DNA from: CALROG01 sp943369755
Lineage (GTDB): Bacteria > Pseudomonadota > Gammaproteobacteria > Burkholderiales > Burkholderiaceae_C
Length of the DNA: 64,000 bases
Direction: 5' to 3'
NCBI GenBank assembly: GCA_943369755.1
Contig: CALROG020000005.1
Coordinates: forward strand, 62,001-126,000
The notes under the pieces: generated by a model
Seen by the model: only the letters and a program-made list of their open reading frames with translations
Told to the model about the DNA's origin: nothing
The model's database searches: none
In this document: in pieces, positions 24,068 to 33,195 of the stretch
Layout of the letters: each line of letters starts with the position of its first letter
Numbering within the stretch: position 1 is the first letter of the stretch
Made by a program: the position numbers and the translations under genes

Positions 24068-24087
24068 CTGCTGCCGGTAGGGGCAGA

Positions 24088-25104
24088 TCAGTTGCGGGTT
24101 TGGTCAACCAGCTTGTTTTTGGCGATCCAGGGCATCATGGCGCGCAGCTGGGCACCCACCACTTCGATGCTGTGGTCGGCCGTGTTGCGACGCCGTGCCG
24201 TCATGCTGGGGTAGTTGGTGCGGCCTTCCAGAATGAACATCTTGGCGTAGTCGCCGTTCTGAATGCGCTTGAGCGCGTTGCGCATGGCTGCGCGCGACTG
24301 CTCATTGATGACCTCGGGGCCGGTCACGTACTCGCCGTATTCCGCGTTATTGGAGATCGAGTAGTTCATGTTGGCAATGCCGCCTTCGTAGATCAGGTCT
24401 ACGATCAGCTTGAGCTCGTGCAAACATTCGAAGTAGGCCATTTCGGGCGCGTAGCCGGCTTCCACCAGCGTCTCATAACCCATCTTGATCAGCTCGACCG
24501 CGCCGCCGCACAGCACAGCCTGCTCGCCGAACAAATCAGTCTCGGTCTCTTCCTTGAAGTTGGTCTCGATGATGCCGGCCTTGCCACCACCGTTGGCCAT
24601 GGCGTAGCTCAACGCCAGATCACGGGCCTTGCCTGACTTGTCCTGGTGCACAGCCACCAGATGGGGTACGCCACCGCCCTGGGTATATGTGTTGCGCACG
24701 GTGTGGCCCGGGGCCTTGGGAGCGACCATCCAGACATCCAGGTCGGCACGCGGCACCACCTGGTTGTAGTGCACGTTGAAGCCATGCGCAAAGGCCAGCG
24801 AACCGCCCTGCTTGATGTTCGGCTCTACGTTGTTCTTGTAAACCTCGGCGATCTGCTCGTCGGGCAGCAGGATCATGACCACATCGGCGGTTTTGACGGC
24901 GTCATTGACTTCCATCACGTTCAGGCCGGCCTTGCCAACCTTGTCCCAGCTGGCCCCACCCTTGCGCAAACCGACCACGACCTTCACGCCGCTGTCGTTG
25001 AGGTTCTGGGCATGCGCATGGCCCTGCGAACCGTAGCCGATGATCGCAACCGTTTTGCCCTTGATCAGGCTCAGGTCGCAGTCTTTGTCGTAATAAACCT
25101 TCAT
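24088..25104 (-). CDS. ilvC: Ketol-acid reductoisomerase (NADP+), class I
   Basis: IlvC converts acetolactate or acetohydroxybutyrate to the dihydroxy acid in valine and isoleucine synthesis. The 338-residue short (class I) form has the Rossmann motif IIGYGSQGHAHAQNL and VVVGLRKGGASW (NADP-specific basic and hydroxyl contacts). It also has ILLPDEQIAEVY, MVAPKAPGHTVR, and the Mg-binding helices with EETETDLFGEQAVLCGG. It is 35 bp downstream of ilvH and belongs to the ilvB-ilvH-ilvC operon. Confidence 0.97.
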   Translation of the reverse strand: MKVYYDKDCDLSLIKGKTVAIIGYGSQGHAHAQNLNDSGVKVVVGLRKGGASWDKVGKAGLNVMEVNDAVKTADVVMILLPDEQIAEVYKNNVEPNIKQGGSLAFAHGFNVHYNQVVPRADLDVWMVAPKAPGHTVRNTYTQGGGVPHLVAVHQDKSGKARDLALSYAMANGGGKAGIIETNFKEETETDLFGEQAVLCGGAVELIKMGYETLVEAGYAPEMAYFECLHELKLIVDLIYEGGIANMNYSISNNAEYGEYVTGPEVINEQSRAAMRNALKRIQNGDYAKMFILEGRTNYPSMTARRRNTADHSIEVVGAQLRAMMPWIAKNKLVDQTRN

Positions 25105-25139
25105 GGTTTCTCCTGTTGAAATTGTTGGGTTGAAAATAT

Positions 25140-25631
25140 TCAGACGCGAAGGATGCGTTCGCCGCGGCCAATACCGCTGGAGCCAGTGCGCACGGTCTCA
25201 AGAATGGCGGTGCGGTCAATCGCCTCAAGGAACGCGTCATTCTTTGACTGATCGCCGGTCAGCTCTATGGTGTAGCTCTTTTCCGTGACGTCGATGATGC
25301 GGCCGCGAAAGATGTCGGCCATGCGCTTCATCTCCTCGCGCTCTTTGCCAACCGCGCGCACCTTGACCATCATGAGTTCGCGCTCGGTATAGGCGCCTTC
25401 AGTCAGATCGACCACCTTGACCACTTCGATGAGGCGGTTCAGGTGTTTGGTGATCTGTTCGATCACGTCGTCAGAGCCTGCAGTCTGTATCGTCATGCGA
25501 GACAGCGAGGGGTCTTCGGTTGGAGCAACGGTCAGCGATTCGATGTTGTAGCCACGGGCCGAAAACAGGCCCACCACGCGGGAAAGAGCACCGGGCTCGT
25601 TTTCCAGCAAGACAGCAATGATGTGTTTCAT
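25140..25631 (-). CDS. ilvH: Acetolactate synthase small (regulatory) subunit
   Basis: A 163-residue regulatory subunit with an N-terminal ACT domain (MKHIIAVLLENEPGALSRVV, residues 1-75) that binds valine for feedback inhibition. The C-terminal ALS_ss domain contains ELMMVKV and GRIIDV, typical of the family. It sits between ilvB and ilvC, with 139 bp separating it from ilvB. That gap contains an inverted repeat (CCGCGCA / TGCGCGG) but no gene. Confidence 0.96.
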   Translation of the reverse strand: MKHIIAVLLENEPGALSRVVGLFSARGYNIESLTVAPTEDPSLSRMTIQTAGSDDVIEQITKHLNRLIEVVKVVDLTEGAYTERELMMVKVRAVGKEREEMKRMADIFRGRIIDVTEKSYTIELTGDQSKNDAFLEAIDRTAILETVRTGSSGIGRGERILRV

Positions 25632-25770
25632 AAAGCGTGACTCCTCTTTTCAGTGCCCTCCCCCGCGCACGGTAATGCGCGGGCTTGGCAGCCAATAGAT
25701 TCGTCCAAAGTTAGTTGACTGAATTAGGACAGAGCTTGCAGCCATGCCGCTGCGGTCTGCCCGGAAAATT

Positions 25771-27552
25771 TCACAAGTCCTCGGAACCCAGCAGCATCTC
25801 GGTGATACCCGCGCCGGCCTTGACCATGGGAAACACGTTCTCGGTCGGATCGGTGCGGAAGTCCATAAAAACAGTGCGATCTTTCAACTTGCGAGCCTCG
25901 CGCAGTGCGGGCTCAACGTCCTGCGGGCGCTCAATCAGCATGCCAACGTGGCCATAGGCCTCAGCCAGCTTCACAAAGTTGGGCAGAGCATCCATGTAGC
26001 TGTGGCTGTAGCGGCCCTCGTAGTCAAGCTCCTGCCACTGGCGAACCATGCCCAGGTAGCGGTTGTTCAGGGCCACGATTTTGATGGGTGTGTTGTATTG
26101 CAGGCAGGTCGAAAGCTCCTGGATGCACATCTGCACCGAGCCCTCACCGGTGATGCAATACACCTCGCTGTCGGGCTTGGCGAGCTTGATGCCCATGGCA
26201 TAGGGAATGCCCACACCCATGGTGCCCAGGCCGCCCGAATTGATCCAGCGGCGGGGCTCGTCAAAGCGGTAGTACTGGGCCGCCCACATCTGATGTTGAC
26301 CCACGTCGGACGTGATGTAGGTGTCTGCATCCTTGGTCATGTTCCAAAGCGTTTCCACCACGTACTGGGGCTTGATGACGTCCTTGTTGTTGCGGTCGTA
26401 TTTGAGGCAGTCACGCTTGCGCCAGCCTTCGATGGTCTCCCACCAGCTTCCCAGTGCGTTGGCGTCCGGCTTGACAGTCGACTCGCGCACCATGGCAATC
26501 AGCTCACTGAGCACATCCTTCACGTCGCCAACAATCGGGATGTCAACCTTGACGCGCTTGGAGATGCTGGAAGGGTCAATGTCGATGTGGATGATCTTTC
26601 GCTCGTTCTGGGCGAAGTGCTTGGGATTGCCGATCACGCGGTCATCAAAGCGCGCACCGACGGCAAGCAGCACGTCGCAGTTTTGCATCGCGTTGTTGGC
26701 TTCGATGGTGCCGTGCATTCCCAGCATACCGAGGAACTTGCGGTCACTGGCGGGATAGGCACCCAGGCCCATCAGCGTGTTGGTGCAGGGGTAGCCCAAC
26801 ATGTCCACCAGGGTACGCAGCTCCTGTGTGGCGTTACCCAGCAACACGCCGCCGCCGGTGTAAATATAGGGCCGCTTGGCGGCAAGTAACAGCTGTAGTG
26901 CTTTGCGAATCTGACCGCCGTGGCCTTTGCGCACCGGGTTGTAGGATCGCATTTCCACTGAATCCGGATAGCCGGTGTATGCGGTCTTGTTGAACGACAC
27001 ATCTTTGGGGATGTCCACTACCACCGGGCCCGGGCGGCCACTGCGAGCGATGTGAAAGGCTTTCTTCATCACCATTGCCATGTCGCGCACATCCTTCACC
27101 AGAAAGTTGTGCTTGACGATGGGGCGTGTGATGCCTACGGTGTCGCACTCCTGGAAGGCGTCCAGGCCAATCGCGTGAGTCGGCACCTGGCCGGTGATGA
27201 TCACCATCGGGATGCTGTCCATATAGGCGGTGGCAATGCCGGTCACGGCATTGGTGACGCCTGGCCCCGAGGTGACCAGCGCCACGCCTACGTCGCCCGT
27301 GGCCCGCGCATAGCCGTCTGCCGCGTGCACGGCGGCCTGCTCGTGGCGCACAAGAATGTGCTGAATCGTGTCTTGCTTGTAGAACGCGTCGTAAATATGC
27401 AGCACCGCGCCACCGGGATAGCCCCAGACGAATTTCACGCTCTCGGCCTGAAGCGCCTTGACGAGAATTTCAGAGCCGCGCAGCTCTTGCGTGTGGGGGG
27501 ATTGGTCGGCCGATGCCGCTGCTGCCGAAATTTCGGCTTTTGAGATTTCCAT
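25771..27552 (-). CDS. ilvB: Acetolactate synthase large (catalytic) subunit
   Basis: The thiamine-diphosphate-dependent catalytic subunit of acetolactate synthase; ilvI is an equally usable name. The 593-residue protein has GYPGGAVLHIYDA with the catalytic glutamate in RHEQAAVHAADGYARATG. Further motifs are the FAD-region LGMLGMHGTIEANNA and the ThDP-Mg motif ITGEGSVQMCIQELSTC followed by LNNRYLGMVRQWQ. ATG 27552 is chosen because AAAGG lies 6 bp upstream. The frame is open for 31 further codons without family similarity. It is divergent from the sigma factor gene. Confidence 0.96.
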   Translation of the reverse strand: MEISKAEISAAAASADQSPHTQELRGSEILVKALQAESVKFVWGYPGGAVLHIYDAFYKQDTIQHILVRHEQAAVHAADGYARATGDVGVALVTSGPGVTNAVTGIATAYMDSIPMVIITGQVPTHAIGLDAFQECDTVGITRPIVKHNFLVKDVRDMAMVMKKAFHIARSGRPGPVVVDIPKDVSFNKTAYTGYPDSVEMRSYNPVRKGHGGQIRKALQLLLAAKRPYIYTGGGVLLGNATQELRTLVDMLGYPCTNTLMGLGAYPASDRKFLGMLGMHGTIEANNAMQNCDVLLAVGARFDDRVIGNPKHFAQNERKIIHIDIDPSSISKRVKVDIPIVGDVKDVLSELIAMVRESTVKPDANALGSWWETIEGWRKRDCLKYDRNNKDVIKPQYVVETLWNMTKDADTYITSDVGQHQMWAAQYYRFDEPRRWINSGGLGTMGVGIPYAMGIKLAKPDSEVYCITGEGSVQMCIQELSTCLQYNTPIKIVALNNRYLGMVRQWQELDYEGRYSHSYMDALPNFVKLAEAYGHVGMLIERPQDVEPALREARKLKDRTVFMDFRTDPTENVFPMVKAGAGITEMLLGSEDL

Positions 27553-27843
27553 GTTCAACCTTTGTGAATTTCTCTGACGAAAAACCTTGGGTGCCCCTTC
27601 AACGGTCTCTTGTGGAGCCGGATCGGGACTTAGAACCCAAACCATGGGCGCGCTGCTTGCACCGCCGGGTCAGGGCTCGTTTGCCTTTTGACTTGCAGCC
27701 AAGATTATCGCACTGCAACACGCCCACAGCGGAAAAAGCGGTGTGCAGGGTGCCATAATTTCCGGTTTCGCCGCATCCGCGACCGGAAACCGCCTCAAAA
27801 ACGAGACAAAGCCTCCGGCAAAACCTTCCCTCGAACGTCTCTC

Positions 27844-28410
27844 TTGGCTACCGAACAAGAACTCTCCAGCTTTTTGAAAAGCGTCGAAAAGCGCGCGTTC
27901 AAGCGTTCGGTCTATCACGTTCGGGACGACGAGGCGGCGCTGGACATCGTGCAGGACAGCATGATGAAACTGGCCGAGCACTATGGGGACAAGCCGGTGG
28001 AAGAGCTTCCAATGCTGTTCCAGCGAATTCTTTCCAACTGCATGCTGGACTGGTTTCGTCGCCAAAAAACCCGCAACGCACTGTTTTCCGACATGCGCGA
28101 CTTCGAATCTGCGTCAGATGACGGTGATTTCGACTTATTGGAAACTTATTCCGGTCCGGAAGGCTCTCAGCAAGTAGAAAGCTCTGAGGATTCCCTCGGG
28201 CGGGCCCAAATATTGCGTCAGATTGAGACCGAGATACAACTGTTGCCAGGCCGTCAACGCGAAGCGTTCCTCATGCGTTACTGGGAGGAGATGGACGTGG
28301 CTGAAACAGCTGCGGCCATGGGCTGTTCTGAAGGCAGTGTCAAAACGCACTGTTCGCGGGCGGTCCAGGCCCTCAGTAAAGCGCTGAAGGCGAAGGGATT
28401 AAAAGTATGA
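27844..28410 (+). CDS. ECF-type RNA polymerase sigma factor
   Basis: A sigma-70 family protein of 188 residues if it starts at TTG 27844. Region 2 includes RDDEAALDIVQDSMMKLAEHY and RILSNCMLDWFRRQKTR. Region 4 includes LPGRQREAFLMRYWEEMDVAETAAAMGC-type helix-turn-helix residues ending SVKTHCSRAVQAL. The frame is open upstream to 27688, but upstream codons look non-coding and no strong ribosome site is visible, so the start is uncertain. The stop overlaps the DUF3619 gene by 4 bp. This group (sigma, DUF3619, DUF3106, RDD) is conserved in Burkholderiales. Confidence 0.87.
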   Translation: MATEQELSSFLKSVEKRAFKRSVYHVRDDEAALDIVQDSMMKLAEHYGDKPVEELPMLFQRILSNCMLDWFRRQKTRNALFSDMRDFESASDDGDFDLLETYSGPEGSQQVESSEDSLGRAQILRQIETEIQLLPGRQREAFLMRYWEEMDVAETAAAMGCSEGSVKTHCSRAVQALSKALKAKGLKV

Positions 28411-28844
28411 CCGAATCAAACCTCTATCAAGCACAAGTATCGCAAGACCTCTGGGGTCGGCGCATTGCAGCGCGTTTGTCGGCGGGCACCTCTGACCTGC
28501 CTTACGAAATCTCCGAGCGGCTGCGCGCCGCACGCGTCCAGGCGGTTGCCCGGCGCAAATTTCTGGTCACCCGCAGCGCCGCTGTTGCCTCAATTTCTGG
28601 CGGCATGGCAACCTTGGGTTTTGACAACGACAGGCTCGGCTTCTGGGGCCGACTCGGTTCCGCTTTGCCTCTGGTTGCACTGGCCGCCGGGCTGATTGCC
28701 ATCAATGTCGTGCAGAACGACTACCGGGCCCAGGAAGTTGCCGAAGTAGACGCTGCGCTGCTGACCGACGATCTACCCCCTGCGGCTTATGCCGATCCGG
28801 GCTTTGTCCAGTTTCTCAAGGTCGGTGGCGACCGCCCCCAGTGA
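28407..28844 (+). CDS. DUF3619 family membrane protein (possible anti-sigma)
   Basis: A 145-residue protein with one clear transmembrane helix (about 85-105, ALPLVALAAGLIAINVV), a cytoplasmic N-terminal part and a short periplasmic tail. It matches the DUF3619 family, always found after this sigma factor. Its start overlaps the sigma factor stop (ATGA). A single-pass membrane protein encoded directly behind an ECF sigma factor suggests an anti-sigma role; this is inference from context and topology, and no zinc motif is present. Confidence 0.82.
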   Translation: MTESNLYQAQVSQDLWGRRIAARLSAGTSDLPYEISERLRAARVQAVARRKFLVTRSAAVASISGGMATLGFDNDRLGFWGRLGSALPLVALAAGLIAINVVQNDYRAQEVAEVDAALLTDDLPPAAYADPGFVQFLKVGGDRPQ

Positions 28845-28850
28845 ACCGGA

Positions 28851-29585
28851 ATGCATGGCGCAACAGTTTCCGCGCCCGCCGCCCTACCTGGCTGGAGGGT
28901 GATTCGGGCCGGTTTTCAAACCCTGGCAATGATGGCCTTGGGACTGTCGCTGGCTGGTTTCGCCCCGACGGTGCTGGCGCAACCCGCAACACCCGCGGTC
29001 AAGGCCGCTGACGCCAAAGCGCTGCCCGCCGCACGCCCCGCATCAGCGGCACGCGCAATCAAAGCTTCAACTGGCCCGGCCTGGAGCGAACTCACTGCAC
29101 CCCAGCAGCAGGCGCTGAAGCCGCTGGCGGCGCAGTGGACCACCATCAGTGAAGCCCAGAAACGCAAGTGGCTGGCGCTGTCCCAAAATTACCCCAAGCT
29201 GCCGCCGGCCGAGCAGGCCAAACTGCACAGCCGGATGAGTGAATGGGTGGCGCTGAGTCCGCAAGAACGATCGGCTGCGCGGCTCAATTTCGCTGCAACC
29301 AAGCAAATTACGCCGGATGACAAGAAGGCTAAATGGGAGGCCTATCAGTCCCTCAGCGACGAGGAAAAACGGCGCCTGGCCGAAAAAGCCAGCCCCAAGC
29401 CCGTGGGGGCGGCCACGGCCGTCAAGCCCGTGCCACCCCAGAAACTGGCCAATGTGAAGGGCAAAGCCGACCTCAAAGATCGCCCAAAGGCTGAGGCTGT
29501 GTCGCCGCTGGTGAATCAAAATACGCTTTTGCCCAACCAGCAGCAGTCGGCCGCGCCACTGCCTGCCGCGGTGCACCAAAACTGA
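28851..29585 (+). CDS. DUF3106 domain protein, exported
   Basis: A 244-residue protein with a signal peptide ending PTVLAQ (about residue 43), an Ala/Pro-rich linker, and a DUF3106 core (about 75-175). The core repeats the pattern WSELTAPQQQALKPLAAQW, WLALSQNYPKLPPAEQAKL and WVALSPQERSAARLNF. The tail is low-complexity and proline-rich. Function is unknown. The repeated Trp-Leu-x-Pro units suggest a helical periplasmic binding module. It is 7 bp after the DUF3619 stop and should be in the same operon. Confidence 0.85.
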   Translation: MHGATVSAPAALPGWRVIRAGFQTLAMMALGLSLAGFAPTVLAQPATPAVKAADAKALPAARPASAARAIKASTGPAWSELTAPQQQALKPLAAQWTTISEAQKRKWLALSQNYPKLPPAEQAKLHSRMSEWVALSPQERSAARLNFAATKQITPDDKKAKWEAYQSLSDEEKRRLAEKASPKPVGAATAVKPVPPQKLANVKGKADLKDRPKAEAVSPLVNQNTLLPNQQQSAAPLPAAVHQN

Positions 29586-29602
29586 GCCCTGCTGATTTTT
29601 CG

Positions 29603-30154
29603 ATGACTGTTTTGTCCGACGGGGCTACAGCAGCGCAAGGCGCGGCGAATATGGCTCACCCCTTCAATCTCAACCCGCCATCCTTGAAGCGGCGGATGGC
29701 CTGTTGGCTGTATGAAGGCATGTTGCTGTTTGCGGTGGTGTTCGTGGCCGGCTGGCTGTTCATCACTTTGGGCCAGATGCGCAACGCGATGGATGAACGC
29801 CGTCACCTCTTGCAGGCATTTTTGTTCATCATCTTCGGCATCTACTTCACCTGGTTCTGGGCACGTGGTCAGACTCTGGCCATGAAAACCTGGAACCTGC
29901 GCATCGTGGACGTTGCCGGCCGCCCGATCAGCCAGCGACGCGCGCTGAGCCGGTACATCTTGAGCTGGCTTTGGTTCTTGCCGCCACTTGCGGTCATTGC
30001 GCCGTTCAAACTGTCAGCAGGTGCCTCAACACTGCTGGTCCTTGGTTGGATTGCGGTGTACGCACTGCTTTGCCGCTTCCACCCGCAGCGCCAGTTTTGG
30101 CATGATGCGCTCGCCGGAACGCGGCTGATTTCATCGCCGTCGCTGAGCCGGTAG
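29603..30154 (+). CDS. RDD family membrane protein
   Basis: A 183-residue inner-membrane protein of the RDD family with about four hydrophobic helices. The N-terminal signature lies in LKRRMACWLYEGMLLFAVVF; the usual Arg-Asp-Asp is relaxed here. It also has WARGQTLAMKTWNLRIVD and a C-terminal QRQFWHDALAGTRLI. Family functions are poorly defined; some members act as Na+/H+ antiporters. It is the last gene of the sigma factor group, 17 bp after the DUF3106 gene. Confidence 0.85.
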   Translation: MTVLSDGATAAQGAANMAHPFNLNPPSLKRRMACWLYEGMLLFAVVFVAGWLFITLGQMRNAMDERRHLLQAFLFIIFGIYFTWFWARGQTLAMKTWNLRIVDVAGRPISQRRALSRYILSWLWFLPPLAVIAPFKLSAGASTLLVLGWIAVYALLCRFHPQRQFWHDALAGTRLISSPSLSR

Positions 30155-30185
30155 GCTTGTCACGCTGGTGCGCCACAATCACCGA

Positions 30186-30584
30186 ATGCCCTCCCCCGCC
30201 CCCAACGAAGTCAACCCCCAAAAAGCACGCACCGGCCTGAGCCGGGTCTGGCACGCCACCGGCTATTCAATGGAGGGGTTGCGCGCTGGCTGGGGTGAAA
30301 CCGCTTTCCGCCAGGAAGCCATTGCCGCCCTGGTGCTGCTGCCGGCCTCGCTGTGGCTGGGCCGCAACTGGGTTGAAATAGCCTTGCTGGCAGGCTCGGT
30401 GCTGATCCTGATGATCGTCGAACTGCTCAACACCGGCATTGAGACCGCCATTGACCGCATCGGCCCTGAGTGGCACGACCTGTCCAAACGCGCCAAGGAC
30501 ATGGGCAGTGCCGCCGTTTTGCTGAGCCTGCTGTTGTGCCTGGGTATCTGGGCGGCTGCGCTTTGGCACAGGTTTGCCGCATGA
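30186..30584 (+). CDS. dgkA: Diacylglycerol kinase
   Basis: A 132-residue inner-membrane lipid kinase that recycles diacylglycerol to phosphatidic acid. Three transmembrane helices follow an amphipathic N-terminus. The catalytic-site residues are in GETAFRQEAIAAL and the signature VELLNTGIETAIDRIG. ATG 30186 is chosen over GTG 30168. The stop overlaps the ATG of the next gene by 4 bp, so the two are translationally coupled. Confidence 0.93.
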   Translation: MPSPAPNEVNPQKARTGLSRVWHATGYSMEGLRAGWGETAFRQEAIAALVLLPASLWLGRNWVEIALLAGSVLILMIVELLNTGIETAIDRIGPEWHDLSKRAKDMGSAAVLLSLLLCLGIWAAALWHRFAA

Positions 30585-31168
30585 CGCCTGCATTTTCGAT
30601 TTGTGTTTACTGTGGCTCACGGCCTGGCAACGAGCCCGGTTTTTCCGAGCTGGCAACGGCGGTCGGCCAGTGGATTGGTGCGCACAACGGCCAGCTTGTC
30701 TACGGCGGCGGCAACAATGGCTTGATGGGCCTGGTGGCCGATGCCACACTGGCCGCAGGCGGCCGGGTGGTCGGCATCATCCCCAAGGCACTGGTCGAAC
30801 GTGAATGGGCCAAACTCGACTGCACCGAGCTGCACGTGGTGCAAACCATGCACGAGCGCAAAAGCATGATGGCCGAGCGAGCCGATGCCTTTTTGGCTTT
30901 GCCCGGCGGCATCGGCACGTTTGAGGAACTCTTCGAAGTCTGGACCTGGCGTCAACTGGCCTACCACGACAAGCCGGTCGGCCTGCTCAACGCCAACGGC
31001 TACTACGACGGCCTACTGACTTTTTTGCACAGTGCGGTGGGCCACGGCTTGATGAACGACTGGCAGATGAGCCTGCTGCAAGTAGGCACCGACCCGGCCG
31101 AGTTGCTGCCTGCGCTGGTGCAGGCAGCAGGCCTGGGCGCCAACCGGGTGAACCTGAGCGAGATTTAG
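30581..31168 (+). CDS. LOG family protein (TIGR00730; cytokinin-riboside monophosphate phosphoribohydrolase-like)
   Basis: A 195-residue Rossmann-fold protein. It has the family start SICVYCGSRPG, the loop YGGGNNGLMGLVADA, and the catalytic signature LPGGIGTFEELFEVW with HERKSMM preceding it. LOG proteins cleave the N-glycosidic bond of nucleoside 5'-monophosphates (AMP or cytokinin nucleotides). The bacterial role is probably nucleotide salvage or house-cleaning. It is coupled to dgkA by an ATGA overlap and convergent with glnB. Confidence 0.92.
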   Translation: MTPAFSICVYCGSRPGNEPGFSELATAVGQWIGAHNGQLVYGGGNNGLMGLVADATLAAGGRVVGIIPKALVEREWAKLDCTELHVVQTMHERKSMMAERADAFLALPGGIGTFEELFEVWTWRQLAYHDKPVGLLNANGYYDGLLTFLHSAVGHGLMNDWQMSLLQVGTDPAELLPALVQAAGLGANRVNLSEI

Positions 31169-31175
31169 CTGCGGT

Positions 31176-31514
31176 TCAGACCGCTGATTCGTCGGTTTCA
31201 CCCGTACGGATACGCACCACGCGTTCGACCGTGGTGATGAAAATCTTGCCGTCACCGATCTTGCCAGTGCGCGCGGCCTTGACGATGGCGTCTACGCAGC
31301 GGTCGGTGTCTTCGTCCTTGACCACCACCTCCACCTTGACCTTGGGCAAAAAGTCCACCACGTACTCGGCACCACGGTACAGCTCGGTGTGGCCCTTCTG
31401 GCGGCCAAATCCCTTGACTTCAGTAACTGTCAGGCCGGTAACGCCGCAGTCGGCCAGCGCCTCGCGCACTTCTTCCAGTTTGAACGGTTTGACAACTGCG
31501 GTGATCTGCTTCAT
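31176..31514 (-). CDS. glnB: Nitrogen regulatory protein P-II
   Basis: The 112-residue PII signal protein that senses 2-oxoglutarate, ATP/ADP and, through uridylylation, glutamine. The T-loop contains Tyr46 and the modified Tyr51 in GHTELYRGAEYVVDF. The B-loop TGKIGDGKIF is intact. It starts 13 bp downstream of the nadE stop on the same strand. nadE upstream and glnB downstream form a common betaproteobacterial pair, possibly linking glutamine-dependent NAD synthesis to nitrogen status (inference). Confidence 0.96.
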   Translation of the reverse strand: MKQITAVVKPFKLEEVREALADCGVTGLTVTEVKGFGRQKGHTELYRGAEYVVDFLPKVKVEVVVKDEDTDRCVDAIVKAARTGKIGDGKIFITTVERVVRIRTGETDESAV

Positions 31515-31526
31515 GGAATTTGTCTC

Positions 31527-33188
31527 TCATAAAAATTTGCTGGTTATAGGATAGCGCCAATCTTTGCCAAAGCTGCGGTGGCTGACCCTGATGCCCACTG
31601 GTGCCTGGCGGCGCTTGTACTCATTGATCTTGATCAGCCGGGTCACCCGGTCAACGTCAGCGCGGGCGTAGCCGGCAGCAACGATCTCGTCGGCCGACTG
31701 GTCGTTTTCCATGTAGCGCTCCAAAATCGCGTCCAGCACCTCGTAGGGCGGCAGGCTGTCCTGGTCTTTCTGGTCGGGCCGCAGCTCGGCGCTGGGTGGG
31801 CGGGTGATGATGCGCTCGGGAATCGGGTTGGCACCCGTACCGTAGGGGTCGTTGGCATTGCGCCAGTGCGCCAGTCTGAATACCGTGGTCTTGAGCACGT
31901 CCTTGATCACCGCGAAGCCACCGGCCATGTCGCCATACAGCGTGCAGTAACCAGTGGCCATCTCACTCTTGTTGCCGGTGGTCAGCACGATGCTGCCGAA
32001 CTTGTTGCTCAGGGCCATCAGCAACGTGCCCCGGATGCGGGCCTGAATGTTCTCTTCGGTCGTGTCTTCGGCCCGGCCTGCGAACTCGCTGGCCAGCGCC
32101 GCCTTGAAGGCCTCGAACTGCGGCACGATTGAAATTTCGTCGTAGCGCACGCCCAGGCGCCGGGCCATCTCGCGCGCGTCGATCCAGGAAATGTCGGCGG
32201 TGTAGGGCGAAGGCATCATCACTGTACGCACCTTGTCGCGGCCCAGGGCGTCAACCGCGATGGCCAGCACCAGGGCTGAATCAATCCCGCCCGACAGGCC
32301 CAGAATCGCACCGGGAAAGCCGTTCTTGCCGATGTAGTCACGCACGCCCAGCACCAGCGCGTCCCACAAATCCGCCTCGACGCTGCGTTCGGGCACCGAA
32401 TTCGCTATGATTTTTATAGCGGCTCCCGAACGCTCCACGCGGGCTGGAAACATGTTTTCTTCAAAACTCGGGGCCCGCCCGGCCAGACTGGCGTCGGCGT
32501 TCACGGCGAATGAGTGCCCCTCAAAAACCACCTCGTCCTGGCCACCCACCAGGTGCGCATAAACCAGCGGCAGGCCGCAGGCGCGTACCCGCTCAAGCAT
32601 AGTCTGTTCGCGCTCGCTGCCCTTGCCGACGTGAAACGGCGAGGCATTGATCACCGCCAGCAGCTCGGCACCGGCGTCCTTGGCGGCCTGGGCGGGGGCC
32701 TGGAACCACGCGTCTTCACAGATCAGCAGGCCCACCTTGATGCCTTGCACCTCGAACACACAAGTGCCGGTGCCTGGCGTGAAGTAGCGGCGCTCGTCAA
32801 ACACCTGGTAGTTGGGCAGCTCACGTTTGGCGTAACTGGCGATCACCGCGCCCTCGCGCAGCACACTGGCCGCGTTGTGGCGCTGCGTAATGGCCACACT
32901 GCGGGTGCGTTGGTCGCCGCCGGTCGGGTGGCCCACCACCACCGTCATGCCCTTTAACCCGGCCAATTCGCGGGCCACCCGCTTCACGGCATCATCACAG
33001 GCGGCAATGAAGGCCGGGCGAAGGAACAGGTCTTCCGCCGCATAGCCGCAAATCGAGAGTTCGGGTGTCAGCAACAGCCGGGCACCGTCCGCGTAAGCTG
33101 CATGGGCAGCCGCCACGATCTTGCTGGCGTTGCCCGGCATGTCGCCCACGACGAAATTGAGTTGGGCGACGCAAAGTTTGAGAGTCAT
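31527..33188 (-). CDS. nadE: Glutamine-dependent NAD+ synthetase
   Basis: A 553-residue two-domain enzyme making NAD+ from deamido-NAD+ with glutamine nitrogen. The N-terminal nitrilase-like amidase (about 1-240) has Glu43 in TPELSICGY, a lysine in AKRELPNY, and Cys157 in LLICEDAWF. The synthetase domain (about 275-553) has the PP-loop LGLSGGIDSAL near residue 298 and MPSPYTADISW. The linker between domains (residues 242-262) is encoded by a dispersed repeat. The gene is divergent from the FemAB-like gene with only about 7 bp between start codons. Confidence 0.95.
   Translation of the reverse strand: MTLKLCVAQLNFVVGDMPGNASKIVAAAHAAYADGARLLLTPELSICGYAAEDLFLRPAFIAACDDAVKRVARELAGLKGMTVVVGHPTGGDQRTRSVAITQRHNAASVLREGAVIASYAKRELPNYQVFDERRYFTPGTGTCVFEVQGIKVGLLICEDAWFQAPAQAAKDAGAELLAVINASPFHVGKGSEREQTMLERVRACGLPLVYAHLVGGQDEVVFEGHSFAVNADASLAGRAPSFEENMFPARVERSGAAIKIIANSVPERSVEADLWDALVLGVRDYIGKNGFPGAILGLSGGIDSALVLAIAVDALGRDKVRTVMMPSPYTADISWIDAREMARRLGVRYDEISIVPQFEAFKAALASEFAGRAEDTTEENIQARIRGTLLMALSNKFGSIVLTTGNKSEMATGYCTLYGDMAGGFAVIKDVLKTTVFRLAHWRNANDPYGTGANPIPERIITRPPSAELRPDQKDQDSLPPYEVLDAILERYMENDQSADEIVAAGYARADVDRVTRLIKINEYKRRQAPVGIRVSHRSFGKDWRYPITSKFL
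32404..32465 (+). repeat. Dispersed ~60-bp repeat, copy 4 (inside nadE)
   Basis: GCTATGATTTTTATAGCGGC, then TCCCGAACGCTCCACGCGGGC, TGGAAACATG and TTTTCTTCAAAA. The A/T-rich start, ATAGCGGCT and GCGGGCTGG match the family; the loop arms (CCCG / CGGG) differ but keep pairing. It lies antisense within nadE and encodes its inter-domain linker. Confidence 0.75.
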
Positions 33189-33195
33189 ACCAGCA

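Noticed and set aside
25744..26889. 381-codon open frame antisense to ilvB
   Set aside because: Histidine- and valine-rich shadow translation of IlvB; no ribosome site or motif.
27553..27645. Frame MVWVLSPDPAP upstream of ilvB as a branched-chain amino acid leader peptide
   Set aside because: It has no stop before ilvB, too few regulatory codons and no following terminator hairpin.
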